Of a stretch of 64,000 nt of DNA, positions 1 to 10,332 are shown piece after piece (within the stretch, counting starts at the first letter, position 1; each line of letters begins with the position of its first letter). This stretch comes from Eublepharis macularius. Its lineage: Eukaryota > Chordata > Lepidosauria > Squamata > Eublepharidae. The position numbers and the translations under genes were made by a program. The notes under the pieces are model-generated. The model had not been told where the DNA came from. It was given only the letters and a program-made list of their open reading frames with translations, and did not search any database. The stretch is taken from contig NC_072790.1 of NCBI RefSeq assembly GCF_028583425.1, positions 10,584,552-10,648,551 on the forward strand, read 5' to 3'.

Positions 1-39
1 TTGAAGAGCCCAAGGTGGACCCCTAACTCTTCCTTTCCC

Positions 40-335
40 AACCCGCTCCCACTCCAAGAAGTGTCAGGCAGTTCATGGGGCTCCTAGGGTACTATGGGCA
101 ATTCATCCCCCATTTTGCCTCCAGAGCTGCCCCCCTGACAGACTGCCTAAAGAAGGGGGCACCTAACCCTGAGTGGGAGGCGGCTTTCAACAACCTACTT
201 GACCACCCTATCTGACACCACGGCCCTGTGGAACCTCGACTTTGACCAGCCTTTTACTTTGGCCACAGATGCTTCTGACACAGGTCTTGGGGCCATCCTA
301 ACACAGGAGCACAATGGGGGGAGGTGTTCCCCACC
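40..335 (+). pseudogene. Ty3/gypsy pol fragment (RT thumb to RNase H start)
   Basis: Translation from about 68 gives RQFMGLLGYYGQFIPHF, then RAAPLTDCLKKGAPNPEW. This is the conserved gypsy block after the RT palm, where xxFLGLxxYYRxFIxxF and PLTxLxKK are typical. A frame change near 195 is needed before FTLATDASDTGLGAILTQE, the start of the RNase H domain with its first catalytic Asp. Only about 95 residues of pol remain, with an in-frame stop and at least one frameshift, so it is a dead fragment continuing off the left edge. The RNase H start resembles other gypsy lineages more than the full gypsy copy at 20.4-27.3 kb, so it is probably a different family. Confidence 0.8.
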
Positions 336-339
336 CCCC

Positions 340-800
340 TCAATGAGGGACTGGAAAGGGTCCAAGAAGGTTGTGGAGCACTCCTTCAACAACTGATTGG
401 AGAGATGTACAGCTTTTAAGGGGGTTGTGCAGGTGGCCAACCCTGCGAGGGGTTGGCATCTGACTAACCACCTGGGGAACAACCTGCAGGGTTGGCAGGG
501 GATACAACGGCTGTTGAATATGGAAAAGCCTTCCGCAAGAGGGCCTCTCGCAACCCTCGAGCAAGGTGGGACCTCATCAGCTAGAAGCTCTGGTTATGGC
601 TGGTGGGGCCCCACATGAGAGGGAGGGGTGATGCCACGAAGGGCAGCCAGTGGTCCAGCAGGTGGGATAGGGCCAGGGCCTGTGCTGGGAGTACAACAAG
701 GGAAGATGCCAGCGCCTGCAATGCAGATTCAACCACACCTGTGATGGCTGTTTTGGGCCTCATCCCCAGGCATCCTGCCCCTGCAGCTCTTCCTTCTCAC
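340..800 (+). pseudogene. Ngaro/DIRS-type gag 3' portion with CCCH-like zinc fingers
   Basis: One frame (397-600) reads ERCTAFKGVVQVANPARG and continues to a W/Y-rich stretch, resembling the C-terminal half of YR-retrotransposon Gag proteins. After a frame change, 681-790 reads LCWEYNKGRCQRLQCRFNH followed by CDGCFGPHPQASC: a C-x7-C-x5-C-x3-H finger then C-x2-C-x4-H-x4-C. Such a cysteine/histidine cluster close to a Gly/Ser-rich end is, from memory, typical of Ngaro-like Gag. Stops and frameshifts make it a relic. The neighbouring recombinase relic (1640-2115) lies on the other strand, so these are either two elements or one inverted element. Family assignment is by pattern only. Confidence 0.5.
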
Positions 801-1084
801 AGCCCTTTCAGGCAGGCCAGTCCTCTGCCAGCAGCTCCCGTAGAGAGGGAGGATCTAGCATCTCTATGTATGAAGCTGTCTTCTGAGTTGGGAAGCCTTC
901 AGTAGCGTGTTTGTGTCTGTAATTTAACTTTCTTTATTGTTCCAAAACGGGTTTATATTTCCCTTAGAAATTAAACTGGCACATGAGTCTTATTGAAGTT
1001 TAAAAGATAACAGAAGGTTTATTCACAGGTAGGTTGGATAGGTAGAAGTGTAGGCAGGTGAGTGAAGTAATCTGTGCAAAACCC

Positions 1085-1640
1085 ATCTACTTATTGAAGC
1101 TTTTGTCCAGATGTCCTGTTCTCAGCTGGAGAGGTGCACACCATCTGGGTGGTACAAAGCTTCCAACCGATAGAAGATGTCTGGGTGCAGAATAAGGGAC
1201 CCCCCAACAGTCTCTACATACTCGCTCAGCACACTAGCCAACTTCTGCCTAAGTCCACCTTGTTTGGACAGATTGTCCTCATGCCAGAATCATCTCTGCA
1301 GCAAATCCAATCTCAGAAAGTGAGTCTACAGAAAGCACCCAAGTCTCCCATCATGGTGCACTTTAAGTCCAACCCCTGGCGCTTTCCAAGGTTGTTGTCC
1401 CTGAGCTGTAAAACCAGAACTTCAGGTGGGTCCCACCACCTGGTATGGCAAAGTAATGTTGGCACAAGCGACCCAAAGCATTCCTCTGACACCCAACCAG
1501 ATGATCATCACACAACCCTCCAGTCCAAGATGCTGACTTCATCCAGACTACGCTGCATAACCGCCAGCCCCAGTGCATAATACTGTGCCCACAAATCCAA
1601 AGAGGCTTGAATGGATCTGAAACAGCTAACAAAAAACACA
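1085..1640 (-). pseudogene. SGNH/GDSL-type hydrolase domain relic of a Ngaro-like element
   Basis: On the minus strand, just downstream of the recombinase relic, translation gives PLWICGHSIMHWG (GHS block with the nucleophile Ser), then after a frameshift WDPPEVLVLQLRDNNLG (block with the N of SGNH hydrolases), and finally near 1135-1185 DIFYRLEALYHPDGVHLS, containing the Asp-x-x-His pair (DGVH) expected for the catalytic dyad. An SGNH hydrolase ORF next to the tyrosine recombinase is a reported feature of some vertebrate Ngaro elements; its role there is unknown. Several stops and frame changes show that the copy is dead. The order YR then hydrolase on one strand fits a single element. Confidence 0.6.
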
Positions 1641-2115
1641 CATCATTAGTGGGAGTCTGCAAACTCCAGGTGGATGTAAGACTGAAAGGCGCAGGATCTC
1701 CAGCTCCCAATGGTCTGGATCTGTGATGCGTGGAGGCCCAGGACCAATGCCACAGTGGCAGCTCCAATCCTGAAGGAGTGAGTCCCAAAGTCTGTGTGTG
1801 GCAGGCCAGCCACTGCCAAACAAGACCTGAGGAGGCAAGCAAACTGGTACCGCATTATGGGAGACAGGTCAGCATGAATCAAAAAGGGGCTGGCGTGGTG
1901 GGGGTGAACCACATGGTAGTACCTGACAGCCTGGACTGGGCAGAGAGCATTGCCAGATATGGCCCACAGGAAGACCCAGTCCCCTCAGCTCTTCTGGTTG
2001 GCCTTGGAACGCTGAACTGTGATTGTAACTCCCTGCGCTGAAAGGGAATCTTCCCGGTGTGCCAAAGCCCTCCAAGAAGCATCAGCATGGGAGCTTGCCC
2101 ACACTGAAGGCCCAA
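1640..2115 (-). pseudogene. Tyrosine recombinase C-terminal half, Ngaro/DIRS-type, degenerate
   Basis: The minus-strand frame from 1912 to 1646 contains PFLIHADLSPIMRYQF, then FGTHSFRIGAATVA, then QIQTIGSWRSCAFQSYIHL. These match the C-terminal catalytic half of YR retrotransposon recombinases: the H-x-x-R motif (HSFR), the second His/Trp (GSW) and the nucleophile Tyr (SYI). The frame upstream (2075-1869) is shifted and holds the linker. The first catalytic Arg was not located. Together with the hydrolase-like domain immediately downstream, this points to Ngaro rather than to the DIRS1-type element at 49.7-55.8 kb, whose recombinase is clearly different in sequence (HSTR ... ATW ... HYAVD). 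Confidence 0.75.
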
Positions 2116-3299
2116 AAAAAGGCCATCAGAAAAGCTGTTTGGAAAAGTTGGACTTCAAATGAAGACTGGCAAATGGCTAGGACCTGCCGCAGAATCCTGC
2201 GCAACACTACCCCTCACCTAGCTGCTGCCCAGGCTATTGGAGAAAGGGAGCTCAGTGTTTACGTCCTCTGTCCACTGCTACCATTTAATAATTCAGGCCC
2301 ATTGGTCATTACCAGAATTTTTGAAATTCATGTGTGTGTTTTGTTTACCTCAGTCAACAACTTCCATCCAACCAGAATTAAAACAGACAAAGAGTAACTT
2401 TTATTCATTAGATGTATAACACAGGAGTGAATTAGTCAAACACGTAGAAATATTGGTATTGAAAGATACACATCTAACCCACACTTTTAGAACAATGAAA
2501 GTGTAATGAGTTTCCATAGCCAGATGTTACCTGCTTTCCTCAGCAGCTTCCCTGTCCCTCTAATTTCCTTAATGGATTTCAATTGTCTTCAGTCCTAGCA
2601 TTCTGCCAGCTCTTATCGGCTGATGGAACTTGTCCGTCACACTTTCTTTTTAACATTATTGTCAGTTCCATCCATCAATCCAACTATTGGGTTGGATGCA
2701 TTTGCAATCAGGGCGAAGCAGAGTACATCATCAAATACTTATTGAGTTCTGTTGTAATTAAAGTGAGTCTATTTTAAAAGGCAGGAGGAAAAGAACATGG
2801 AAAATGTATATCTGAAATCTTTCTGAATCCAGTTCACCTAGTGATTATTGCCTACATCTATGTCTGTTTCGTTCTTTTTCTCCTAATGTGATGGTTTCGG
2901 GGAATGCTCAGTTAAGAATAATGTATTTTAAAATATTCTTACCTCCCCCATATTTATTTCAGCTTTAACAAGAGCAAAGCCATGTGGAATAGAAGGTGTA
3001 TTCTAGCTATCTGCCTGCAACAAGTTCCTGGCTTGCTAGAGCTCTCCCTACTTCTTTTGAAACATGCAGTGGAGACAGTAGCTCAAATGCTACATCTGTG
3101 CATGCCAGGAGTTTCCCAGCCATGTTTAGATCCTTCTCTTATATGCGGTCACCATGCTGACTTAACAGGGGTGATGCCCTTATTTTGCATGCAAGTATCG
3201 CTTCTGTAGACATGAACTGACCACTAGATTTTTCAGGGTCTGGTTAGCACATACCATAGTTACAAGTGTATGCAAAAATATGTGCCTCTCAGTTTGACA
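2116..3299. other. Unassigned intergenic DNA
   Basis: AT-rich sequence with no recognisable gene. Short open frames, such as one of 75 codons at 2982-3209, show no family motif. Confidence 0.5.
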
Positions 3300-3425
3300 C
3301 TGAGAGATCCCTGTCTTTCGGTGCTACACCTCTGAAGATGCCAGTCACGGCTGCTGGCGAAACGTCAGGAACTACAATGCCAAGACCACGGCAATACAGC
3401 CCGGAAAATCTACAACAACCATATG
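3300..3425 (+). mobile_element. Penelope-like element 3' tail fragment (hammerhead-type), copy 1
   Basis: About 125 bp shared with 47167-47250: both contain CTGTCTTTCGGTGC, then CTCTGAAGATGCCAGTCAC, then CTGCTGGCGAAACGTCAGG. It ends in a run resembling ACAGCCCGGAAAATCTACAA, known from many vertebrate genomes as a dispersed repeat tail that I associate with Penelope-like elements. No coding part is attached. Confidence 0.6.
3329..3369 (+). ncRNA. Candidate hammerhead ribozyme, copy 1
   Basis: The parts are in hammerhead type I order: stem I strand CCT (3329-3331); core CTGAAGA (3332-3338, fits CUGANGA); stem II GCCAG (3340-3344) with CTGGC (3354-3358) and a 9-nt loop; core GAAA (3359-3362); CGTC (3363-3366), giving a GUC cleavage triplet; stem I strand AGG (3367-3369), pairing with CCT. 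Stem III is almost absent (A-C/G-U). In Penelope-encoded hammerheads very short stem III helices are known and are thought to work as dimers; the self-complementary ACGT would permit that. Cleavage is predicted after 3366. Confidence 0.55.
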
Positions 3426-6107
3426 TGCCTTCCGTTACAAACAACTTCATATGTCGAGAGAACTTCAGGTAGCACATAATATCAAAAAGTTGATATTACA
3501 GTGTGTACAAGTATAAATCTCTGTTGTTTTTGACACCGCACCATCTTATTTCCCTTCATTATCATTAATTGCAGATTGTATGAAACTGCTTAGTGTTTTT
3601 GGTTGGATTCCACCAGCTCTTCCTCTGGTGAAAAAGGGAGGTGAAGGTCTCAGGCCATCGTGGGAATCACGAACAAAATGCCTGTGTGATGGGGACTGTG
3701 TTGAGGAGGGGAACTAAATGAGTTTGCGTGGAAAAAGCTGGCTGATTCCAACCCTTGGTCTCGAATGTTGGTGACTGTAAGTGGACAGCTGTACCTCTGA
3801 CCTGCTGAAATGAACTTTGATTCATGAATGCTGGAATACATTCCATTAGTCCTTAAGGTGCCGCTGGACTTCTGTTTTATTCTATCGGTGGTAGGGAGCC
3901 TAAAATGATCCTTGAAGGATGTTTTCAAAGCGCATCGTGACTGACTAGCTTTTTTCACAAGTTGTAAGTTGTCGTCATCATTGAATAATCAAAAGAATCC
4001 GGTTAGAAAATCGTATTCTTGTGATGTAAGAAGACTGTGGCCCTCCTCTGATGTTTCTGTTTCTAAGAAAATGCCAAGAACAAAGATGGCCTGCCAGTTG
4101 TGAGTTTGTCCAAGTCCTCAAAATTTGTACTTAGGAAATACATAAAATTTTCATATGGGTTAAAAATGTAACCTAACGTACATTTCCATGTGGAGTGTAG
4201 CCAGAGGCAATGCAGAGCATGTTTAAAAATGTAGGATGTGGCTACATTATAGAGCTTTAATCACCCAGCTATGGCATAAAATGCTGTAAGAGGCGATAGA
4301 ATGTCTGTCTTGGAATTCATTTTTTTCAGTTTCTTAAAATGTTCATAATGCAGTTGACTAAAATCGTTGGCCTAGGAAATATTTACACTACACCATGTTG
4401 ACACATGCCCTTTAATTTATAGACCTTTTTATTTACACGGAAGAAAAAGATTTCTGCATAAAGGTATTCCAAAGTACCACTGGGAGAAATACAGTACTTT
4501 CTAAATAAGAACAAGCACAAACATGCTTGGTCTGTGATGTATTTTACATCAAAGCTGTGTTTTAATAAAAGTGTAGTGGAACATATTTCCCTCCTCTTAT
4601 ATTTAACCATAAATTAGCTTGTAAAAACACTCTGGCAGTGTGCACTCTCTCTTCTTCTCCTACCCTAAGACCTGGGCTACGGCTGTGTAGAATTGTTGCC
4701 CCAATTCCTTATTATGGGATGCTACCTAAACTGCTGCCACCCAATTAAAGAGAGAGACTAATTAAATCTTAGCAGTTACCCAGCTCATAAATGTAGAACA
4801 GCAGGTTATGTGACACCTAGATAAAATTGCCCTCAGTTGTGAATTTTTGCCGCTTTGACAAATTTGTACTTCATCTAGAACAAAAGGCTGTTAACTTCCC
4901 TTTGTTTAATTGTATTTGTGTTTTTTTTTCTGTAAGTACCAGTTACTAATCTTTTTGGAAAGATGGTATGACTTTTCTCTGTTTTGTGATTTTTGTTTTC
5001 TGGACGTTTTAGCTTTTTAAAAATTATAAATCCAAAATGCGGATAGATCCAAAATACTAGCTTTATTAATATTTTAGCCAAAATACTAATAGTTCCTGAA
5101 ATGATGCCAAATGTATTTAAACTGAAGAGATACACTGGGATTTAATGTATGACAAAGCCAAAAAATGCGGACAGCCTTCTGCCTCAAGGTACTGCATCTG
5201 TCCCTGGACCCCATTGTCCCGAGCAAATAGAAGCTCAGTGAGGTAAAAAAAAAAAAAAGATCAAAGACTTACCTGGACTGAATCATTTCAGAAGGTAGTT
5301 GAGAACTCACACAACTGACTGTTCCTCTGCCCAAAATAATTCCCTGTACATAAAAAACTAACATGGTCGTGAGAGGCTCTTGTCAAACGTTCTCCCAGAT
5401 ATGCAAGCTTTGTAGTGCTTCACTCCTAAGCAGAACGATGCCTTTCTGAACCCCCAGCCTGGGTCCACCCCACAAATGGGCAAGATCAACAACTGCCCAA
5501 ACATGTGTGGTCTGTGTGGTGGCCCCCACCTTGCGCCTATCTAAGACGGTCAGGAAAGCTCCCAGGCTTCTGTCCTTATGCAATCTACGTAAAACAGAAT
5601 TATTCAGGCGGGCATTTTTATAAAGATTATATTATTATAAAATGTTATATTATTATAAAATGGTTCAGAAAAGTGCTTTTTATAAAGGGAACAGGACTAT
5701 GAATGATTTGATACATGTATTGCCCTGGACATGTTCTCATTGTGTTGTTTCATGCTTAATGTAATGCTATTCTCTGTGCTGTGTAACACATTATTATTAA
5801 CACTATATTTTGTTTCAGTTTCTATAATCCTAGTCCTATCACCCTCTTTGTGGTTGATATGTAAAATAATTTTTTCCTGTGTCCCAGAGAAGTTCCCTGG
5901 ATAGAAGGAAACCACTCCCCCCCTCTGCCTTGTCTGAGGGTGACCTGTATTTCCTGCTTTTGTGACTGACATAGGGTAGTCACAGTTTACTATTCAGTAT
6001 GTTTATATTATTTTAATTTTTGTTGCCTCTCCGCCCCAAAAATGAACCTAATTCATTATTGATGGGGAGGTGCCATGATGACTCCTATCACTGAAGATTC
6101 TTCCTGT
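3426..6107. other. Unassigned AT-rich intergenic DNA
   Basis: No gene recognised. Contents: a short Penelope-tail remnant at about 3846-3885 (TTAGTCCTTAAGGTGCCGCT); a poly(A) run at 5246-5260; and a small tandem duplication at about 5622-5660 (two TTATATTATTATAAAATG-like units). Confidence 0.5.
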
Positions 6108-6115
6108 GATGGAAT

Positions 6116-6585
6116 TAGGGCTGCCAGGTCCCTCAGTGGGGGTGGGGGATCCCCCACTTTGAGCCTTTGCCCTCTGCTGCTATTCCCTTCACCAGTGGAG
6201 TGGGGGGAAGGCTCAGGGAATGGGCTGGGGAGAGAGAAAACTTCCCTGGTCAGCGCACAGTGAGCATGCTCCTACTGGGCATGATGATGTCACATCCTTA
6301 AGTGATGTCATTGTGCCCAGCAGCAGGCATGCTCCTGCCAGGCGCAATGACGTTGCTTCCTTAACGGTGACATTCTTAAGTGACATCATTGGGCTCAGTG
6401 GCAGGCATGATCCGCACTTCACATGGGCCCAATTGGCCCATATGAAGAGAGGGAGCATGCCAGCTGCTGAGCCCAATGATGTCACTTCCGGAAGTGATGT
6501 CATCATACCCAACTGGGAGAAAATCCAAAAGGTAAGTACTAGCCACCCCCCCCCCTCGGGAGGGTAAGAGGATCTGGCAGCCCTA
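6116..6585. mobile_element. Non-autonomous hAT-type element with 8-bp TSD
   Basis: Terminal inverted repeats TAGGGCTGCCAG (6116) and CTGGCAGCCCTA (ending 6585) are flanked by a perfect 8-bp target site duplication, GATGGAAT, at 6108-6115 and 6586-6593. An 8-bp TSD is diagnostic of hAT transposition. There is no transposase. The interior carries several modules of the form TGATGTCA-CTTCC...GGAAG-TGATGTCA, including a palindrome around 6476-6505. Relatives lie at 13484-13740 and perhaps 8405-8755. Confidence 0.75.
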
Positions 6586-6829
6586 GATGGAATCCCTCTC
6601 TCTGTCTTTCTATACAATTGTGTTGATTAATAGGATTACACAAGACTTTGTGGACAATAAGAAAACAAAGAAGTGAAAAACATCTTTTGTTGAACCTTCT
6701 CCCAGCTATTGACCTGTACCTCCTCCAAACTCCTAACTTGCTTGCTAATTCCTAACTCAAACTCTAAATTACTTGCAATAGAAAACAAGGCTTGGGCAAA
6801 GCACAATCCAAAACACACACAATTGTGTT

Positions 6830-7165
6830 ATTATAGGGTGGCCAGGCCTGGGGAAGGGGCGGGGACACAGGGGGTGGCAGAAATGGAATTATGTCATTTC
6901 TGGGAAAAACCTTCACCTCTGCCAGGACACTAGTATTCTTAATGACTTAGTCTCCGAACTGTTGGGAAATTTCTGGAGATTTGGGGGTGAAGTCTAGAGC
7001 GCATGGGGTTTGGGGAGGAGACAAAGCTCAGCAAAGTAACATGCCATAGAGCCCACCTTCCATAATCACCATTTTCTCCAAGGGAAGTGATCTCTGTCAT
7101 CTGGGGATCAGTTTTAGTTCTGGAAGATCCCCTAGTAGGCCCAACTGGAGGTTGGCAACCTTAGG
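6830..7165. repeat. Dispersed repeat, 'ctggagat...ggttggcaacc' family
   Basis: Starts near TAGGGTGGCCAGGCCTGGGG and ends near ACTGGAGGTTGGCAACCTTA. The interior matches the repeat into which the gypsy element inserted (20306-20418 plus 27336-27475): both hold 'gcccaccttcc', 'ttctccaaggg' and 'gttctggaag'-type blocks. Terminal inverted similarity (GGTGGCCAG / TTGGCAACC) suggests an old hAT-type MITE. Confidence 0.5.
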
Positions 7166-7254
7166 AGTTTGGGATGGAAAATACACATTGAAAGGCACTA
7201 ACCAGTCAGGAATATCAGTTCTGTATGCAACGGGCAACCACTTGTAAATGAAAA

Positions 7255-7440
7255 GGTGTCCCCCTCTCAGAGCAGTGAAGAAAGTCAATGTTGTTGTTAT
7301 TATTCCCACAATATAGCTGGGGGTCGGGGCTGAGAGCAGTGACTTCCCCAAGGCCATGGCAGTAGTGGGATTCAAACCAGCAGAGTGTTGATTTGCATCC
7401 TAACCACTTATCCACTATACTACAGCAGCTCTCTCAACCA
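7255..7440 (-). repeat. tRNA-derived SINE, family 2
   Basis: On the minus strand it reads from a tRNA-like head (GGTTAGGATGCAAATCAACA near 7400, with a B-box-like GGTTTGAATCCCAC) to a tail of AATAATAACAACAACA. It is the same family as 41190-41425 on plus: both contain CTCTGCTGGTTTGAATCCCA. Confidence 0.65.
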
Positions 7441-7974
7441 GTAAATTTCCACAGCATAATGGGGATTTGAGATCCTAGTCTGAAACTCTAACCACTACAC
7501 CATGCAGGCTTTTGTGGGGTGGCTGCTGTTGAATAGCAGCAAGCAGCCAGACCCAGAAGAATTATGCAAACCAAGTGGTAGCATGTTGCTCAGTGGTTGC
7601 TTGCAGGCCTGGTGCCAACGAGTCCCCCTTCAAAGGCCAAAGCATCTCCAAAAGCCCCCTGCAGCCTTTTACTGATGAAACCAACCCTGGAACATGTGCA
7701 AAACCTTTGTGGTTCCCTAGCATTGGCCAATAAGGGCGTCTGTGTCTTAGAGCTGCAAGTACTCCTTTTATCATTTTGGAGGGTTTTTTTAAAAAAAAGA
7801 TTTATTTTTTTTTTAAAGATTTCAGACTTTTCTGCGAACCTGGGGTGTTTTTTTGATTTGTAGAAAGTTTTGTCTTGTTCATTCACGTCTCCAGTCTCTG
7901 GATTTAAGTATCCTCAGATTTGGCTGAACTGAGAATAAGATACTCATTTGTGTAAAAAAAGCAATACTTCTACC
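7441..7974. other. Unassigned intergenic DNA
   Basis: The head of another decayed tRNA-SINE may lie at about 7445-7510 (minus; CTCTAACCACTACACCATGC). The rest is AT-rich with T/A runs at 7785-7820 and is unrecognised. Confidence 0.4.
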
Positions 7975-8115
7975 CCCTTTCTTTTCATAACTACTGTAAT
8001 GAGGCAGGTTAGGACGAGAGTATGTTACTGCCCCAAGGCTACATAGCGAGTTTTATGGCTGTGGGGATTTGAACTCTGATCTCCCTGATCGAACACTAAC
8101 AATTACTCCACTCAC
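7975..8115 (-). repeat. tRNA-derived SINE fragment
   Basis: On the minus strand a B-box-like segment (GAGTTCAAATCCCCACAGCC) is followed by GCCTTGGGGCAGTAACATAC and AACCTGCCTCATTACAG, a layout shared by reptile tRNA-SINEs. Old and partial. Confidence 0.5.
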
Positions 8116-8404
8116 ATACTACATACTCACTTTGAATCTCTATATGAATCTCAGAATCCAGAGTGAATGCTGGCTTCTCAGATACCCTGGCTTCACAATA
8201 TAGCAGCTGAAATTGAGTCTACGACAGCAAAATCACCTTACTCTCCATTTTTGAGGAACCAGCTTGATCTCCACCCACCATCCCCCATGTACAGACACAC
8301 ACACAAAAATGGCTAAAGACAGAAATATTCCTATCCCTGCCATTTCTCCACCCCACCTCTGCTTACTTGGCCAGCGGGGGTGGAGGGGGGAATGCATCTC
8401 CCAG

Positions 8405-8755
8405 GGTGCTCCCAGAAGCCTGATCCAGCGCAAAATTGGCCCAGATCAGCCTGGATCAAGCTGCTGTGGAGCACAGCAGTGCTCCTGCGCTCTGCAGAGG
8501 CCTGATCCAAGTTGAATCGGGGCCGAATCAGCTCAGATTGGGCCTGGTTTGGGCTGCCGCCAAATCGGCCCAATTAAGGACTGATTTTGGAGTGTGGGAA
8601 TGCTCTCAGGATGGCCCACAACCCATGCTATGATGTCACTTCCCAGAAGTGACATCTTTGAGCAGATGGAGAGCACATGCATGCGAAGAGAAGGTACGTG
8701 CTGGACCTCCCACCTCCTGCCCAAGGGGTAGGGGGACCTTGCAACCCTACTTCCG
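8405..8755. repeat. Dispersed hAT-like repeat, 'gatcca...ttggccc' family
   Basis: Contains CTGATCCAGCGCAAAATTGG and related copies of GGCCCAGATCAGCCTGGATC, a TGATGTCACTTCCCAGAAG module and a right end TGCAACCCTAC. The blocks are shared with the MITE at 43913-46491 (GATCCATTGCAAAAT ... AATTGGCCCCAATCC), and the TGATGTCA/CTTCC block with 6116-6585. Exact ends are unclear. Confidence 0.4.
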
Positions 8756-9729
8756 ATATACACGCAACAGGCTTTTGCGCTCACACACACCAAACGCACC
8801 AGGCTAAACGTAAAATGGAGATGGAGATATTTCTTGATTTAAAGGGGCTAGTTTGTAGAATAAGCTCGCCACCTTTGGGGAATCAGTTTTTCTCCCCACA
8901 CCCATAGCAAAAGATATGTTAGGGATGAGACTGTTACTTTGCCTAAGGTAGGGCCCACCAGTGCATATTAATATTGCAATTATTACTATCTATACAGGAA
9001 AGGCAAACTATAATTCTTTTGATCCATTACTTACAACAGAGTTTGTGTTGCAGGCTACAGGAAATACATCCTCCTGCCCAACCACTGATACCTTCTGATT
9101 GCTAGACAGATTCCACCGATTCTGTTGATCTTTCCCTCCCCCTGGGCTCTTTCTCTCTCTGTTGTTTCCTCTGAAGGCCCCCTCCCCGCCCCTCTTTTAT
9201 CTTTGTGGAAGAACACAGCAACCAAACCTGCCCTGCTGTGACTCATGTGAACTCGCTAAGTTGCTGCAAAGACAAAAAGGACTGACTGAACGTGAGCACC
9301 TTGATGCTACCTGGCATCTCTACAGGGGGGCATTCACCCCCCTCAGGAAATCCCAAAGGGGGTTTGAGCCCCGCTGTCCCCCTGAAGTTTGTGCCCCTGG
9401 TTGGGGGCATGCTCCCTGGTACAGATTTCTATAGTTTCATGGTTTTCTATGATTTCATGTGTTTTATTTATATACTGCCCTCGTCCTGTGGAAGCTAAGG
9501 CATCACACACAGGCTTAGTATGGGTTAATTAAACTATGAGTTATTAAAAGGTGCTTATATAAAACTGGGCCTCCATAAACTAGTAGGGGAGTAGCAGAGT
9601 AACATTAATTGCAGGGAAGAAAGTGATGGGTGTAGGAGCTTGGCTGGCTTGTGTGTGTGTGTGAGAGAGGAAATAACAAACTTATACTTAACTAAGGTTT
9701 AGAAAGGAAATAAGAGTTCTTTATTATAG
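8756..9729. other. Unassigned intergenic DNA
   Basis: No gene found. A (GT)n run lies at about 9650-9662. From about 9630 an unidentified repeat begins that is split by the Penelope dimer (9730-9940) and the SINE (10085-10332) and resumes to about 10600. Confidence 0.4.
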
Positions 9730-9940
9730 GAAAATGGCAAAGAGTCCAGTAGCACCTTTAAGACTAACCAACTTTACTGTAGCATAAGCTTTCGAGAATC
9801 ACAGTTCTCTTTGTCAGATGCAGAACTGTGATTCTCAAAAGCTTATGCTACAGTAAAGTTCGTTAGTCTTAAAGGTGCTACTGGACTCTTTGCCATTTTG
9901 CTACTACAGACTAACAAAACTAACTCCTCTGGATCTATGA
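9730..9940. mobile_element. Penelope-tail inverted dimer, copy 1
   Basis: The two arms are reverse complements: the left arm begins AAAGAGTCCAGTAGCACCTT and the right arm ends AAGGTGCTACTGGACTCTTT, then continues into CTACTACAGACTAACAAAAC. Each arm carries a hammerhead-like core relic (GTTCTCTTTGTCAG; the second core is changed to ATTCTCAAAAGC). It is flanked by an 11-bp TSD, CTTTATTATAG, at 9719-9729 and 9941-9951, which fixes the ends. The right arm matches the 3' end of the Penelope-like element at 42463-43860. Confidence 0.8.
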
Positions 9941-10084
9941 CTTTATTATAGAAACTCCATACTCTGATAGGAAAGAGGAGAGAGAGATTCCAATCTACCT
10001 ATCTAACCTAAGGATGGGCATGGATTCCAGGACAAGTCCAGCATCCATGGTGCAAGATGGAGAGAAGCCATGTGTGACATTTGA

Positions 10085-10332
10085 TGATAACAACATTCGA
10101 TTTATATACCGCCCTTCAGGACAACTTAATGACAACTCAGAATGGTTTACAATGTTATTATTATCCCCACAACAAAACACCCTGTGAGGTGGGTGGGGCT
10201 GAGAGAGCTCTGAGGGAGCTGTGACTGACCCAAGGTCACCCAGCTGGCTTCAAGTGAAGGAGTGGGGAATCAAACCCGGCTCTCCAGATTAGAGTCCTGC
10301 CATTCTTAACCACTACACGAAGCTGGCTCTCA
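10085..10332 (-). repeat. tRNA-derived SINE (Squam1-like), near full length
   Basis: On the minus strand: a tRNA-like head (GTGTAGTGGTTAAGAATGGC) with a B box (GGTTTGATTCCCCACTCCTT), a body with AGCTGGGTGACCTTGGGTCA and CCCCACCCACCTCACAGG, and a tail GGGCGGTATATAAATCGAAT. The widespread squamate SINE of this form is usually called Squam1; the name is from memory. Confidence 0.75.

Noticed and set aside
1646..1912. Tyrosine recombinase read as a prophage or XerD-like gene (contamination)
   Set aside because: The motif HSFRIGAAT and the neighbouring hydrolase are typical of vertebrate Ngaro-type elements, and the flanks are reptile-like repeats.
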